Shown here: one piece after another, positions 53,715 through 60,320 of the stretch | Position numbering within the stretch: the first letter of the stretch is position 1 | Layout of the letters: each line of letters opens with the position of its first letter | Origin: Halobacillus mangrovi | GTDB taxonomy: Bacteria > Bacillota > Bacilli > Bacillales > Halobacillaceae | Direction: 5' to 3' | Assembly (NCBI RefSeq): GCF_002097535.1 | Contig: NZ_CP020772.1 | Location: 3,136,001 to 3,200,000 of the forward strand | Length of the DNA: 64,000 nt | Notes under the pieces: generated by a model | The model's database searches: none | What the model was told of the DNA's origin: nothing | Seen by the model: only the letters and a program-made list of their open reading frames with translations | Position numbers and translations under genes: made by a program

Positions 53715-54059
53715 TTAAAACGGATTCCATTTCCCCTTCGGTTGTTTTTCGCTGGTTTTCGTCTGCTTGGAATGACCTGCATGCTCAGCTAACTCCTTAG
53801 CCTGTCGTTCTACTTCTTCCGGTGTCCCGTCGTGAATATATTTCGTAGCACGCTCAGCCTTTTCCATCGGAAACCCCGCCTTTAGCAACTTGAGGTATTT
53901 TAACTCAGAAAAGTACAACTCCTTATAGTCGGGGAGTCTCGCATCCAGTTCAGCTTGGGCTTCCTCTCGTTCCCTTTCCGCCTTAGCTCGTGCTCTCTTC
54001 AATCGCTCTTGTACGATTCTATCTACGTCTTCCTGGGTGAACATCTTTTCTTCGCTCAT
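53715..54059 (-). CDS. Phage scaffold-like protein (DUF4355-like, tentative)
   Basis: 114 residues opening MFTQEDVDRIVQERLKRARA, then a Glu/Arg/Ala-rich coiled coil and a short C-terminal helix with KGKWNPF. This T-x-E-D-x-D-x-I-V-x-x-R start with a coiled coil is the usual form of phage capsid scaffold proteins (DUF4355 and relatives), which are normally longer (150-220 residues). No major capsid gene lies next to it. If the similarity is real, it may act on a helper phage capsid. The ATG follows AGGAGT. Overlap of 1-2 bases with neighbours marks an operon. Confidence 0.6.
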   Translation of the reverse strand: MSEEKMFTQEDVDRIVQERLKRARAKAEREREEAQAELDARLPDYKELYFSELKYLKLLKAGFPMEKAERATKYIHDGTPEEVERQAKELAEHAGHSKQTKTSEKQPKGKWNPF

Positions 54060-54060
54060 T

Positions 54061-54369
54061 CTATCGACTCCTCTTAGTTTTAAGTGTTTGTACTGTCGGC
54101 AAGTCTACGTTAGTCGTCTCCGTGTCTAAAACCAAGTCGTTCTCTCGGATGAATTGCTTTACGATGTCCTGGGCGGAGTAGAAAGCGTAGATTTCGCTCT
54201 GAGTCGTTAGATAGTCGGCTTGTAATACGACCTCCCCACGCCCTCGCTCGAATACTTTGATCCGTACCTCTCGTTCTTTCCGGTTCAAACGATCCACATG
54301 GATAGTAACGAGTACCATGCCGTCAGCTTCGTTATCTATCGCTTCGACTTTTCCTTTTTTACGAAACAC
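54061..54369 (-). CDS. Small protein of the element backbone (102 residues)
   Basis: 102 residues, beta-rich with basic N- and C-termini (RKKGKVEAIDNEADG; LPTVQTLKTKRSR) and a middle VFERGRGEVVLQADYLTTQ. The GTG start at 54367-54369 follows GGAGG at 8 nt and overlaps the previous gene by 11 bp. Stops 1 bp before the scaffold-like gene. No family recognised. Confidence 0.6.
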   Translation of the reverse strand: MFRKKGKVEAIDNEADGMVLVTIHVDRLNRKEREVRIKVFERGRGEVVLQADYLTTQSEIYAFYSAQDIVKQFIRENDLVLDTETTNVDLPTVQTLKTKRSR

Positions 54370-54592
54370 ATCCTACACCTCCCGTAAATCCTTCCCTTTC
54401 GAACGTCTCCTTGACGCTTCCCTCTCGTTTAACGGCGTCCTCTGCTAACGCCTTTGCCTCGTGCATCTTAAAGGTTGCTTTCGTTGGGTTAAATCGGATT
54501 CTCCCGAGGTATGGACTTGCGTAGCTTTCGTTGATTCTGAACTTAGACGCTTGAAGTATTCCGTAATCGGTTTCGTCTAAACGCTCCTCCAC
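54359..54592 (-). CDS. Small protein with uncertain start (77 residues or more)
   Basis: 77 residues from GTG at 54592. The frame stays open for 25 more codons upstream, to the TAA of the preceding gene, which is in the same frame. These codons read like protein (SFYYPKQLTNREALGALGDY) but offer no ATG, TTG or GTG start. The GTG has no clear ribosome binding site. So this may be translated by readthrough of TAA, from an unusual start, or be the tail of a split gene. Content afterwards: SKFRINESYASPYLGRIRF. Confidence 0.5.
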   Translation of the reverse strand: MEERLDETDYGILQASKFRINESYASPYLGRIRFNPTKATFKMHEAKALAEDAVKREGSVKETFEREGFTGGVGCVS

Positions 54593-54667
54593 GTAGTCCC
54601 CGAGTGCCCCCAGCGCTTCTCTGTTCGTTAGTTGCTTCGGGTAGTAGAAACTCGCTATCTGATAAGT

Positions 54668-55093
54668 TTAATGACGGTCGTACTCGATGATCCCGATAGC
54701 CGTGTAGTCTTCGTCCTTTATCCGATACGCTCGAAACTTCCTTCGGTTCTTTCGTTCCATATCCGCACCTCCGTACTTCTCCTCAAATTCGCCGAATTCC
54801 ATTAGCTCGCTTTCTGTTCGTGTGTCTACGTCGACTAACAACGGCTGCAACGATAAACCTCGTTTCTTAGCCGTTTCGACTACCTCGAATACGTCCGATT
54901 CCGTTCCACGGGCTACCTTCTCGTTATAAGCGTTGATTATCGAGTAGCCCTCGTCTGTGATGTTCAACGTTGCTTTAAAGCCTCCCGATAAGGGCAGGAG
55001 TTCTTGCCGCTCTCCCGTTGGAGACTCCGATAGGAACGTCGTCCGAGTGACGTTATTTGCGAAATGATCCGTCATCTTTAGTAAGCACTTCAT
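54668..55093 (-). CDS. Element backbone protein (141 residues)
   Basis: 141 residues, a mixture of strands and charged helices (LPLSGGFKATLNITDEGYS; EFGEFEEKYGGADMERKNRR). The ATG follows GGGAGG at 6 nt. Its TAA stop is followed in frame by another 103 sense codons, the next gene. No family recognised. Confidence 0.65.
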   Translation of the reverse strand: MKCLLKMTDHFANNVTRTTFLSESPTGERQELLPLSGGFKATLNITDEGYSIINAYNEKVARGTESDVFEVVETAKKRGLSLQPLLVDVDTRTESELMEFGEFEEKYGGADMERKNRRKFRAYRIKDEDYTAIGIIEYDRH

Positions 55094-55221
55094 CTTTTTC
55101 CTCCCTTTCAGTTTTATTGCCGTAATCGGCTTGTTTTCGGTTAAATATCAAGGTTATAACCCCGTTTGTAGACTTTCAGTTTCGTAACGAATGGTATAGG
55201 TCTCGAGTACATACACAACAC

Positions 55222-55247
55222 AAAAAACCCCCTTACAGTCGGGGTTT
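55222..55247 (-). terminator. Terminator in the element
   Basis: AACCCC / GGGGGTT stem with six T on the minus strand. It overlaps the stop of the 71-residue gene and separates two operons of the element. Confidence 0.75.
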
Positions 55248-55448
55248 GAATAGCCTTACCTGGTTTCTATCAACGTTTCCTACCACTAGAATAACTCTCC
55301 CTTCCTTGTCTTTTTCTGTGTTATTCACCGTGGCATAATCGAGGAGTTTACGGATGTGGGGCGGGAAAGTCGAGTGGACCTTCCAGTGTTTAACGGTTGC
55401 GTCGTAGAGGTATAACGTTTCTTGCTCTTCTTTCGGATAGTAGCTCAC
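55233..55448 (-). CDS. Small protein (71 residues)
   Basis: 71 residues: YYPKEEQETLYLYDATVKHW at the start, RKLLDYATVNNTEKDKEGRV in the middle. The GTG start at 55446-55448 overlaps the stop of the preceding 47-residue gene in a GTGA junction and follows AAGGGAGGG. Last gene before a terminator. Function unknown. Confidence 0.65.
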   Translation of the reverse strand: MSYYPKEEQETLYLYDATVKHWKVHSTFPPHIRKLLDYATVNNTEKDKEGRVILVVGNVDRNQVRLFKPRL

Positions 55449-55588
55449 TTGGAACCCTCCCTTCTTCGGAAGAGTCCTGCTATCAGCTTACCGTTAGACA
55501 TATATACTTCGGAAACTAACTCGTACTTCTCGTCGTTTAATAACTTGGAGATTAACCGGCGTCTATCCGTGTAAATTAGTTGACTCAC
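55445..55588 (-). CDS. Microprotein (47 residues)
   Basis: 47 residues, LIYTDRRRLISKLLNDEKYE near the start and KLIAGLFRRREGSK at the end. It starts with GTG inside the stop of the HNH gene (GTGA overlap) and ends with a GTGA overlap with the next gene, so all three are coupled. Strongly basic ends suggest nucleic acid contact; unproven. Confidence 0.6.
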   Translation of the reverse strand: MSQLIYTDRRRLISKLLNDEKYELVSEVYMSNGKLIAGLFRRREGSK

Positions 55589-56091
55589 GCCTCCTCAACC
55601 TCCGTTGTTCTTGGTCTTCGGTTATTCGCTTGCTCTTCCCACGTTGCGAATCTACAGTTCCACGGTGTGTACCTTTTGTCGTTGTTCATCCGTTCAATCG
55701 ACGTATTAGATTCGCCGTGCTGATCGACATGTTTTACGTAAGATTCGTACATGTCGTCACGGAAGTTCTCGAATTTCCGCCAACGTGGGCAAAGAATAAT
55801 ACCTCGACCACCGTAGTCGTTATAATTCTGAGCGTTCTCGTTGGTTGCACGTTGTTTCATGCATGTCCATATACGATAGAAACGAGTGCACCGCATACCG
55901 TGAGGTCTACGTTTACAACCGCATGACTTCGTATGGTTTGAACGTAAATGATCGGCTCTAACACTTGTTTCGTTACCACAATCGCATTTACAGAGCCATT
56001 TAATGTGACCGCTGCCTTCTGCCCGTCCCGATTCCTCGATAACCGTCAACCTGCCGAACTTCTGCCTTGTTAAGTCGGTTTTCTTAGGCAT
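55585..56091 (-). CDS. Phage-type HNH endonuclease-like protein
   Basis: 168 residues. The N-terminal zinc-ribbon-like part is KFGRLTVIEESGRAEGSG, then WLCKCDCGNETSV and SCGCKRRPHG. The C-terminal HNH-like region has NTSIERMNNDKRYTPWNCRF and WEEQANNRR, the form of mobile phage HNH/AP2 endonucleases. Such genes often home into phage DNA or assist packaging. The ATG (56089-56091) overlaps the stop of the upstream microprotein gene. Confidence 0.8.
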   Translation of the reverse strand: MPKKTDLTRQKFGRLTVIEESGRAEGSGHIKWLCKCDCGNETSVRADHLRSNHTKSCGCKRRPHGMRCTRFYRIWTCMKQRATNENAQNYNDYGGRGIILCPRWRKFENFRDDMYESYVKHVDQHGESNTSIERMNNDKRYTPWNCRFATWEEQANNRRPRTTEVEEA

Positions 56092-56227
56092 TCTTAACAC
56101 GTCCTTCCGGCTGATCCGTTAGGTTGGCTTCAAGTCGTTCCGTCCGTTTGTCGATTAAGTCTACCTTTTCTTTAATCTTCGCTAGTATTTCGAATACTTC
56201 CTCATAAACTTCTTGCTCTTCTCTCAT
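56084..56227 (-). CDS. Coiled-coil microprotein (47 residues)
   Basis: 47 residues: EEQEVYEEVFEILAKIKEKV then DLIDKRTERLEANLTDQPEG, an almost unbroken amphipathic helix. The ATG lies behind GGGATGGG. Its end overlaps the HNH gene by 8 bp. Probably an oligomerising small protein; function unknown. Confidence 0.6.
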   Translation of the reverse strand: MREEQEVYEEVFEILAKIKEKVDLIDKRTERLEANLTDQPEGRVKNA

Positions 56228-56252
56228 TATTCATCCCATCCCTTTGCCCGTT

Positions 56253-56390
56253 TTAATTTAAGTCCAGCTTCCCGTGTAACTTCTGAATGACGTCTCTTAG
56301 CTCGTAGCTTGCATAAGTCTTACTGGTTCGTTCTGCGATTGAGAGCGCCAATGCGTAAATAGATAGCGCCAGTTCTTCGTTCTTCTCCAT
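56253..56390 (-). CDS. Helical microprotein (45 residues)
   Basis: 45 residues, KNEELALSIYALALSIAERT then SYELRDVIQKLHGKLDLN. The ATG follows GGGAGG at 7-8 nt, a strong ribosome binding site. It is first gene after the repeated element at 56480-56520. Function unknown. Confidence 0.6.
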   Translation of the reverse strand: MEKNEELALSIYALALSIAERTSKTYASYELRDVIQKLHGKLDLN

Positions 56391-56479
56391 CCCTTCACCT
56401 CCCATATGTATTTAAAGCCCCTCCCACCGGCAGGATAGTGGTGCAACCGGAACATGAATCTTAACTCTGCACTTCCCCT

Positions 56480-56520
56480 CTACTTATAAGTGAACCGGAC
56501 GTTTGTTTGCGTAGTTTTAT
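56480..56520 (-). promoter_or_regulatory. Repeated 41-bp regulatory sequence, copy 1
   Basis: CTACTTATAAGTGAACCGG then ACGTTTGTTTGCGTAGTTTTAT. It matches 58068-58108 at most positions (CTACTTA, GTGAA, GACGTTTGTT, TAGTTTT). It lies about 90 bp before the 45-residue gene on the minus strand, so it is probably a promoter or operator of the element. Confidence 0.5.
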
Positions 56521-57038
56521 AGCTTTCCGATTCCATTTCTCCATGCGGTAATTTCCGTCTCGTAAAGAAGTGCGTGCTGCCTTGCATCTTCTTTGGCTGG
56601 CGAGAAATCTAGAGGAACTTCTTCGACTCTTCTGCGATAAATCGGCTCTAGAACCGGCCCTTTTCGTTTTCTTCTTACTTCGTATTCGTGCTCACATATT
56701 CCGTTATTGAAGCACGTTAGCTTGCGTCCATTCCTCGAAACGTCATAATAGTAATTCGAGCAGATTGCACACCTTTTCACTCGTTTAGGCTTGAACTTAA
56801 CGTTTCTCCACGTCAATTCAATCGGAAAGGGATACTTCTCTCCAAACCTATCGATGATATTTCGAAAGTTTTTGCGTCTATGTTTTTGCCATTGACGTAA
56901 TTCCATACGAAATTCCTCTAGGTGAGGTATGGAAAACTCCTCGTCAAATATTAGCGTTAATACCTGAAAAGCCTGTACCGCCGTTTCTTCGTTCAATCCG
57001 TCATCAATTAGTTCGTGCACTTCTTTTACGTAACTCAT
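56517..57038 (-). CDS. Zinc-ribbon element protein (173 residues)
   Basis: 173 residues. The N-terminal helical half carries VHELIDDGLNEETAVQAFQV. A Cys cluster suggests a zinc site: CAICSNYYYD near 92 and CFNNGICEHEYEVRRKRKG near 110. Basic surface KFKPKRVKR precedes it. Likely nucleic acid binding. The ATG follows AAGGGG. It lies downstream of the replication gene and its repeats. No family recognised. Confidence 0.65.
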   Translation of the reverse strand: MSYVKEVHELIDDGLNEETAVQAFQVLTLIFDEEFSIPHLEEFRMELRQWQKHRRKNFRNIIDRFGEKYPFPIELTWRNVKFKPKRVKRCAICSNYYYDVSRNGRKLTCFNNGICEHEYEVRRKRKGPVLEPIYRRRVEEVPLDFSPAKEDARQHALLYETEITAWRNGIGKL

Positions 57039-57135
57039 TGCGTATCCCCTTCTCGTTGTTTATAGTGGGCACTTGTATGCGCTTGTTGACGTATTAACGT
57101 TCGCACTCGTTTAAACTCGTATGGTTTTACCTATT

Positions 57136-57339
57136 CGGACATGGATTTGTATGCGTATAAACGGACATGGTTATATTTGTGGGTTTGTCCGTAAGGAAAA
57201 GCCACTGAGTGAACGAGCGTAAGCGAGTGAACGATTAATGTATTGTTATCTAGTACGGTTATGTCGTGTATAGTTATATAACGTACCGAAACGACCTCTA
57301 CCTACGTATCAAAATGATCTGGACTACGTATCAAAATGA
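57136..57339. repeat. Iteron-like repeat cluster, candidate replication origin
   Basis: Two exact 16-bp direct repeats CTACGTATCAAAATGA (57302-57317 and 57324-57339) are 22 bp apart, about two helix turns. A degenerate third (ACGTACCGAAACGA, 57281-57294) is in step. Further left are two CGGACATGG (57136, 57162) with inverse TGTCCG (57186), and GAGTGAACGA twice (57207, 57225). The cluster lies between the replication-type gene and the zinc-ribbon gene. Confidence 0.6.
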
Positions 57340-57347
57340 CCCTTTTG

Positions 57348-57842
57348 CTAGAACCAGCCATCTTCGACGTCGTCTAGTTCCGAAGATTCATGCTCTCCAA
57401 GCGAACCCTCTTGTCCCTTCCTGCGCTCTTTCTCTGCTTTGTCAGCTTTATCAATACGACGGAATCGCTCTTTTGCTTCGACCTCAATTTCAGGGAATTT
57501 GGCGTATAGTTCGTCCAAAGTTTGAACTGGCTTCTTTACACGGTACACGTTATTGCCGTATGTCCTTGAACGCTGTTTCTCGACTAAGTCAAGTTTGACT
57601 AACGTCTCAATTTGCCGTTTGATTGTTGATCCACCTAAACCACTATCACGTTCTAACTGCCGAATCGTTGGGAAAGCGTAGCCATAGTCCGGGTTCCAGT
57701 AATCGAATAGTAATTCGTAGACTAACTTAGTTGAGGGTTTGAAATTGGGATGTTGGGTGTACACTCGATGTAAGCTGCTTAAACTTGGAATGTAATGCTC
57801 TCCTTTTTCGATGATGAAAGGATTATTGTAATTGGGGTTCAT
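57348..57842 (-). CDS. Helix-turn-helix replication-type protein (164 residues)
   Basis: 164 residues with a winged-helix of the HTH_36 kind: KPSTKLVYELLFDYWNPDYG, TIRQLERDSGLGGSTIKRQI and ETLVKLDLVEKQRSR near residues 36-95, followed by a charged tail. Plasmid and phage replication initiators of Firmicutes often begin this way; the tail is short. The ATG follows AAGGAGC. Direct repeats of the origin-like cluster lie right behind its stop codon. It may be an initiator or repressor. Confidence 0.72.
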   Translation of the reverse strand: MNPNYNNPFIIEKGEHYIPSLSSLHRVYTQHPNFKPSTKLVYELLFDYWNPDYGYAFPTIRQLERDSGLGGSTIKRQIETLVKLDLVEKQRSRTYGNNVYRVKKPVQTLDELYAKFPEIEVEAKERFRRIDKADKAEKERRKGQEGSLGEHESSELDDVEDGWF

Positions 57843-57858
57843 AGAGAAAATCGCTCCT

Positions 57859-58041
57859 TTAAAGTTTGATACCTTTCCTTATTGCTATTTCAGTCAGTTC
57901 TTCTTTAAACTCGCAGGTTGCTTCGAAGATGAAAACCGCTTTTCCTTTGTACCTTGTTGATGGCTTGACTTCGATAATTCTGAAACCTTTTGTTAGTAGT
58001 TCATTGGCTAGGTGTAACGACATTATGACTTTGCGTTCCAT
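57859..58041 (-). CDS. DUF5659-like small protein (60 residues)
   Basis: 60 residues with LLTKGFRIIEVKPSTRYKGK and VFIFEATCEFKEELTEIAI, the strand-helix form of DUF5659 (a phage and plasmid protein family); the match is from memory and tentative. The ATG follows GGAGGTG. It precedes the replication-type gene by 17 bp and is preceded by the second copy of the 41-bp repeat. Confidence 0.65.
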   Translation of the reverse strand: MERKVIMSLHLANELLTKGFRIIEVKPSTRYKGKAVFIFEATCEFKEELTEIAIRKGIKL

Positions 58042-58067
58042 CTAGTTCACCTCCTTAGATCTTCTTC

Positions 58068-58108
58068 TACTTAGGTGTGAATAAGACGTTTGTTGCGGTA
58101 GTTTTTGA
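58068..58108 (-). promoter_or_regulatory. Repeated 41-bp regulatory sequence, copy 2
   Basis: CTACTTAGGTGTGAATAAG then ACGTTTGTTGCGGTAGTTTTTG. Similar to 56480-56520. It lies 27 bp before the 60-residue gene. Confidence 0.5.
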
Positions 58109-58132
58109 CTATAAGCAGATAATAAGTTTCAT

Positions 58133-58196
58133 TGACTCGTTTAACGTGGACCCCCATATACAAATACAGCGCAGGGCTCAGAAGCCCCACGCTGTT
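58133..58196. repeat. Hairpin repeat, copy 1
   Basis: TGACTCGTTTAACG, then a CCCCC block, then the hairpin ACAGCG...CGCTGT at a fixed distance of 33 nt. It is very similar to 58659-58722. The two copies flank the 110-residue gene, and TGACTCGTTTAACG occurs a third time at 58591 just before its ribosome binding site. Confidence 0.7.
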
Positions 58197-58243
58197 TTTA
58201 ATATGGTTTTTGTGATATTGAACGACTTCATAGGCATTCCGCC

Positions 58244-58570
58244 TTAGAACGGGTCAACCGGAACATTCCTTCCGTAAATAGGAAACGGGAAGCAGAAGCG
58301 AAAACCATCGCAATGCCCGATGAGAATTTCGTCGTTTTTCGGATTGAGTTCTTCGTATGCAAGTCCGTTTGATTCGAAGGTTTTACGTAGCCCTTCTTCG
58401 GAGCATAGAAAACTATTAGCTTCTTCGTAGATTAGCTTCTTTGGCTCTCCTTTTTGAACGATTAGTAAAGCGTTGCCCTGTCCGTTGTATTGCGTCTCGA
58501 CGTTGCTTCCAAGTAGATTGATATATTCGATACCTTGCTCCACGGTTATGATGGATTCAACAACTTGCAT
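58244..58570 (-). CDS. Element protein (108 residues)
   Basis: 108 residues with VVESIITVEQGIEYINLLGS at the start and HCDGFRFCFPFPIYGRNV at the end. The ATG at 58568-58570 is 8 nt from AGGAGG; an earlier ATG is too close. It is flanked by the two hairpin repeats, so it may be a separately regulated unit. No family recognised. Confidence 0.65.
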   Translation of the reverse strand: MQVVESIITVEQGIEYINLLGSNVETQYNGQGNALLIVQKGEPKKLIYEEANSFLCSEEGLRKTFESNGLAYEELNPKNDEILIGHCDGFRFCFPFPIYGRNVPVDPF

Positions 58571-58658
58571 AAGCATATCCTCCTTTAAAATGACTCGTTT
58601 AACGTGTTCTCAATAAAGAACCAAACCGCAAAAATAAAAGGATTGGCTCATTAGATAT

Positions 58659-58722
58659 GACTCGTTTAATGCGCCCCCCTGTAATCTAATACAGCGTAGG
58701 ACTCCATAGCCCCACGCTGTGA
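58659..58722. repeat. Hairpin repeat, copy 2
   Basis: TGACTCGTTTAATG, CCCCCC block, and hairpin ACAGCGTAGGACTC / AGCCCCACGCTGT at the same 33-nt distance as copy 1. The remaining gene-free stretch 58723-59033 shows a TTGTTACAGTTGTGTTACAA symmetry (about 58907) and a GC-rich run near 58990, and no gene. Confidence 0.7.
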
Positions 58723-59033
58723 ATCGTTATATTCGGTTATTCCAATCTCTTTCTTTTAGGAGTTATACAGAAAAGCCCGTCCGCTAAAACCGACTTCTCT
58801 GTCTATTTTGCCCTGCGCTAACGTATATTCACTGTATCATCTAAAGCCCTGACACTTCTTCCGAGTCAATGCCTACAATCATTGTCGTGACGGTTCTTAA
58901 CGGGTATTGTTACAGTTGTGTTACAATTTTAGCACTTGCATAAACCGATACCCCGACTTTATGAAATTTCATAGCAAATATTCGTCCACCCGGCGGGCGG
59001 GTTCCGGCGAGAGGCCCCCGGGGGGATTAACGC

Positions 59034-59070
59034 ATGAAAAAGAGGACTAACGTGTCTTCGCTAGCCCTCG
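59034..59070 (-). terminator. Terminator of the short recombinase gene
   Basis: GAGGGCTAGCG / CGTTAGTCCTC stem with five T on the minus strand. Confidence 0.8.
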
Positions 59071-59080
59071 TTATTACACG

Positions 59081-59656
59081 TTATAGTCGGAAGTCCTTCA
59101 ACGTGTCCGCTATTTCATCCTCGGTTATCCCGATGTATCGTTTAGTCGTCGCCTGATCCGAGTGATTAAATATTTCCATCAACGTTGCTACGTCTTTTGT
59201 ACGTTGGTAGTAGTGGTAGCCAAACGTTTTCCTTCCCGTGTGTGTACCGATGTCATTACGTCCTAGCAACTCCGCAGCCTTCGCATAGACACGATAGGCT
59301 TGCGTAGGAGTTATATGCCCGTCTCCTTTACGACTAGGGAAGAGCCAACCCTCGTTAGGCTTATCGGATAAATAGTCGGCTATGTCGCCCATAATAGCGT
59401 TCAAATGAACCCTACGAGGCTTCTTCGTCTTCCCCTCAGATACTACGATACTTGAAGCGCCTTTGACGTCCTCTATGCGTAGTTTCACGATATCTCCGAT
59501 CCTTAGCCCCGTATTAATGCCGAGGTTAAACAGTAACAAGTTCCGATCAGCTTGCTTCGATAGCTTCAAAGCCTCCCGAAACTCTTTGATTTCCGTAGGT
59601 GTACGTAATGGTTCTACGTTGACCAAGTCGCCCTTTTTTCCGCCTGCATAAGTCAT
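59081..59656 (-). CDS. Short tyrosine recombinase (catalytic domain only)
   Basis: 191 residues that form the catalytic domain of a tyrosine recombinase. All active residues are visible: Arg52 (TGLRIGD), Lys76, His139-x-x-Arg142 (HTGR), His165 (FNHSDQ) and Tyr174 (TKRYIG). The N-terminal core-binding domain of normal integrases is missing. Similar short forms occur in plasmids and phages and resolve multimers or invert DNA. The ATG follows AGGGG; a terminator follows. It differs from the integrase at 62240. Confidence 0.88.
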   Translation of the reverse strand: MTYAGGKKGDLVNVEPLRTPTEIKEFREALKLSKQADRNLLLFNLGINTGLRIGDIVKLRIEDVKGASSIVVSEGKTKKPRRVHLNAIMGDIADYLSDKPNEGWLFPSRKGDGHITPTQAYRVYAKAAELLGRNDIGTHTGRKTFGYHYYQRTKDVATLMEIFNHSDQATTKRYIGITEDEIADTLKDFRL

Positions 59657-60020
59657 TCAATCGACCCCTTTTCGAATGTACGGTTTTAACGTTAAATAAA
59701 CAATACCATACATTTAACAAACAGTCAATCGATGAATGCTGTCAATACGGTAAATCAAACGTATGGAAATACATAAAAGCATACATTCGAATCTATGTTT
59801 ACGATTTGAGTGGTTTCCGGTTGTTCAACGTGCTGACCCCTCGATATTTTCGGAGGTGCTCGCCTCATGGACGGGTTGCCCGTTAATACTGCGTAATATG
59901 TAAACTCTCGTATACCATCAACTTCATCACTTTACCTCGTTAAAGTACGTTTTCCCCAAGTTTCTTCCTATATGCTCGAATTTGCTTCAACACGATAAAG
60001 AATTATGCCGGTTTACACGC
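59657..60020. other. Non-coding stretch upstream of the short recombinase
   Basis: About 360 bp. It contains an exact inverted repeat TTCGAATGTA (59671-59680) / TACATTCGAA (59782-59791), a palindrome TTTAACGTTAAA (59685-59696) and two CATACATT. These may be recombinase or repressor sites. No gene seen. Confidence 0.5.
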
Positions 60021-60218
60021 TTACACATTCGTCCGTCTCGTTAGCTCCTCGCTGATCCCCTTTACCACACTCGGCAGACTGCGATGAATCCTCGATCCAC
60101 TAACACGAATAACCTTCCATCCTTTACTTCGGAGGTAACGGTCTTTCTTACGGTCATGCGCCTTTTGAGAAGCCGTAGAATAGAATTGTATGTTGTTACC
60201 CTCCAACGATATTATCAC
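60021..60218 (-). CDS. Truncated DUF559/VSR-like endonuclease piece (65 residues)
   Basis: 65 residues. YSTASQKAHDRKKDRYLRSK then GWKVIRVSGSRIHRSLPSVV is the C-terminal half of the DUF559/very-short-patch endonuclease fold; the normal catalytic N-terminal part is absent. A GTG start with GGAGAGAA upstream makes translation possible, but the form is that of a remnant. It is divergent from the 316-residue cargo gene. Confidence 0.55.
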   Translation of the reverse strand: MIISLEGNNIQFYSTASQKAHDRKKDRYLRSKGWKVIRVSGSRIHRSLPSVVKGISEELTRRTNV

Positions 60219-60320
60219 TTCTCTCCGTTAAATTATAAAAATTATAGCACCTAATAATTACATTTAATTACAATATATGATAATATTTAACTATTAAGTT
60301 AATTATAGGAGGTTGGTTAA

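Noticed and set aside
57207..57339. Short repeats considered as a CRISPR array
   Set aside because: Repeats are 10-16 bp, only two or three copies each, with spacings of 18-23 bp start to start and no cas genes. The iteron explanation is better.
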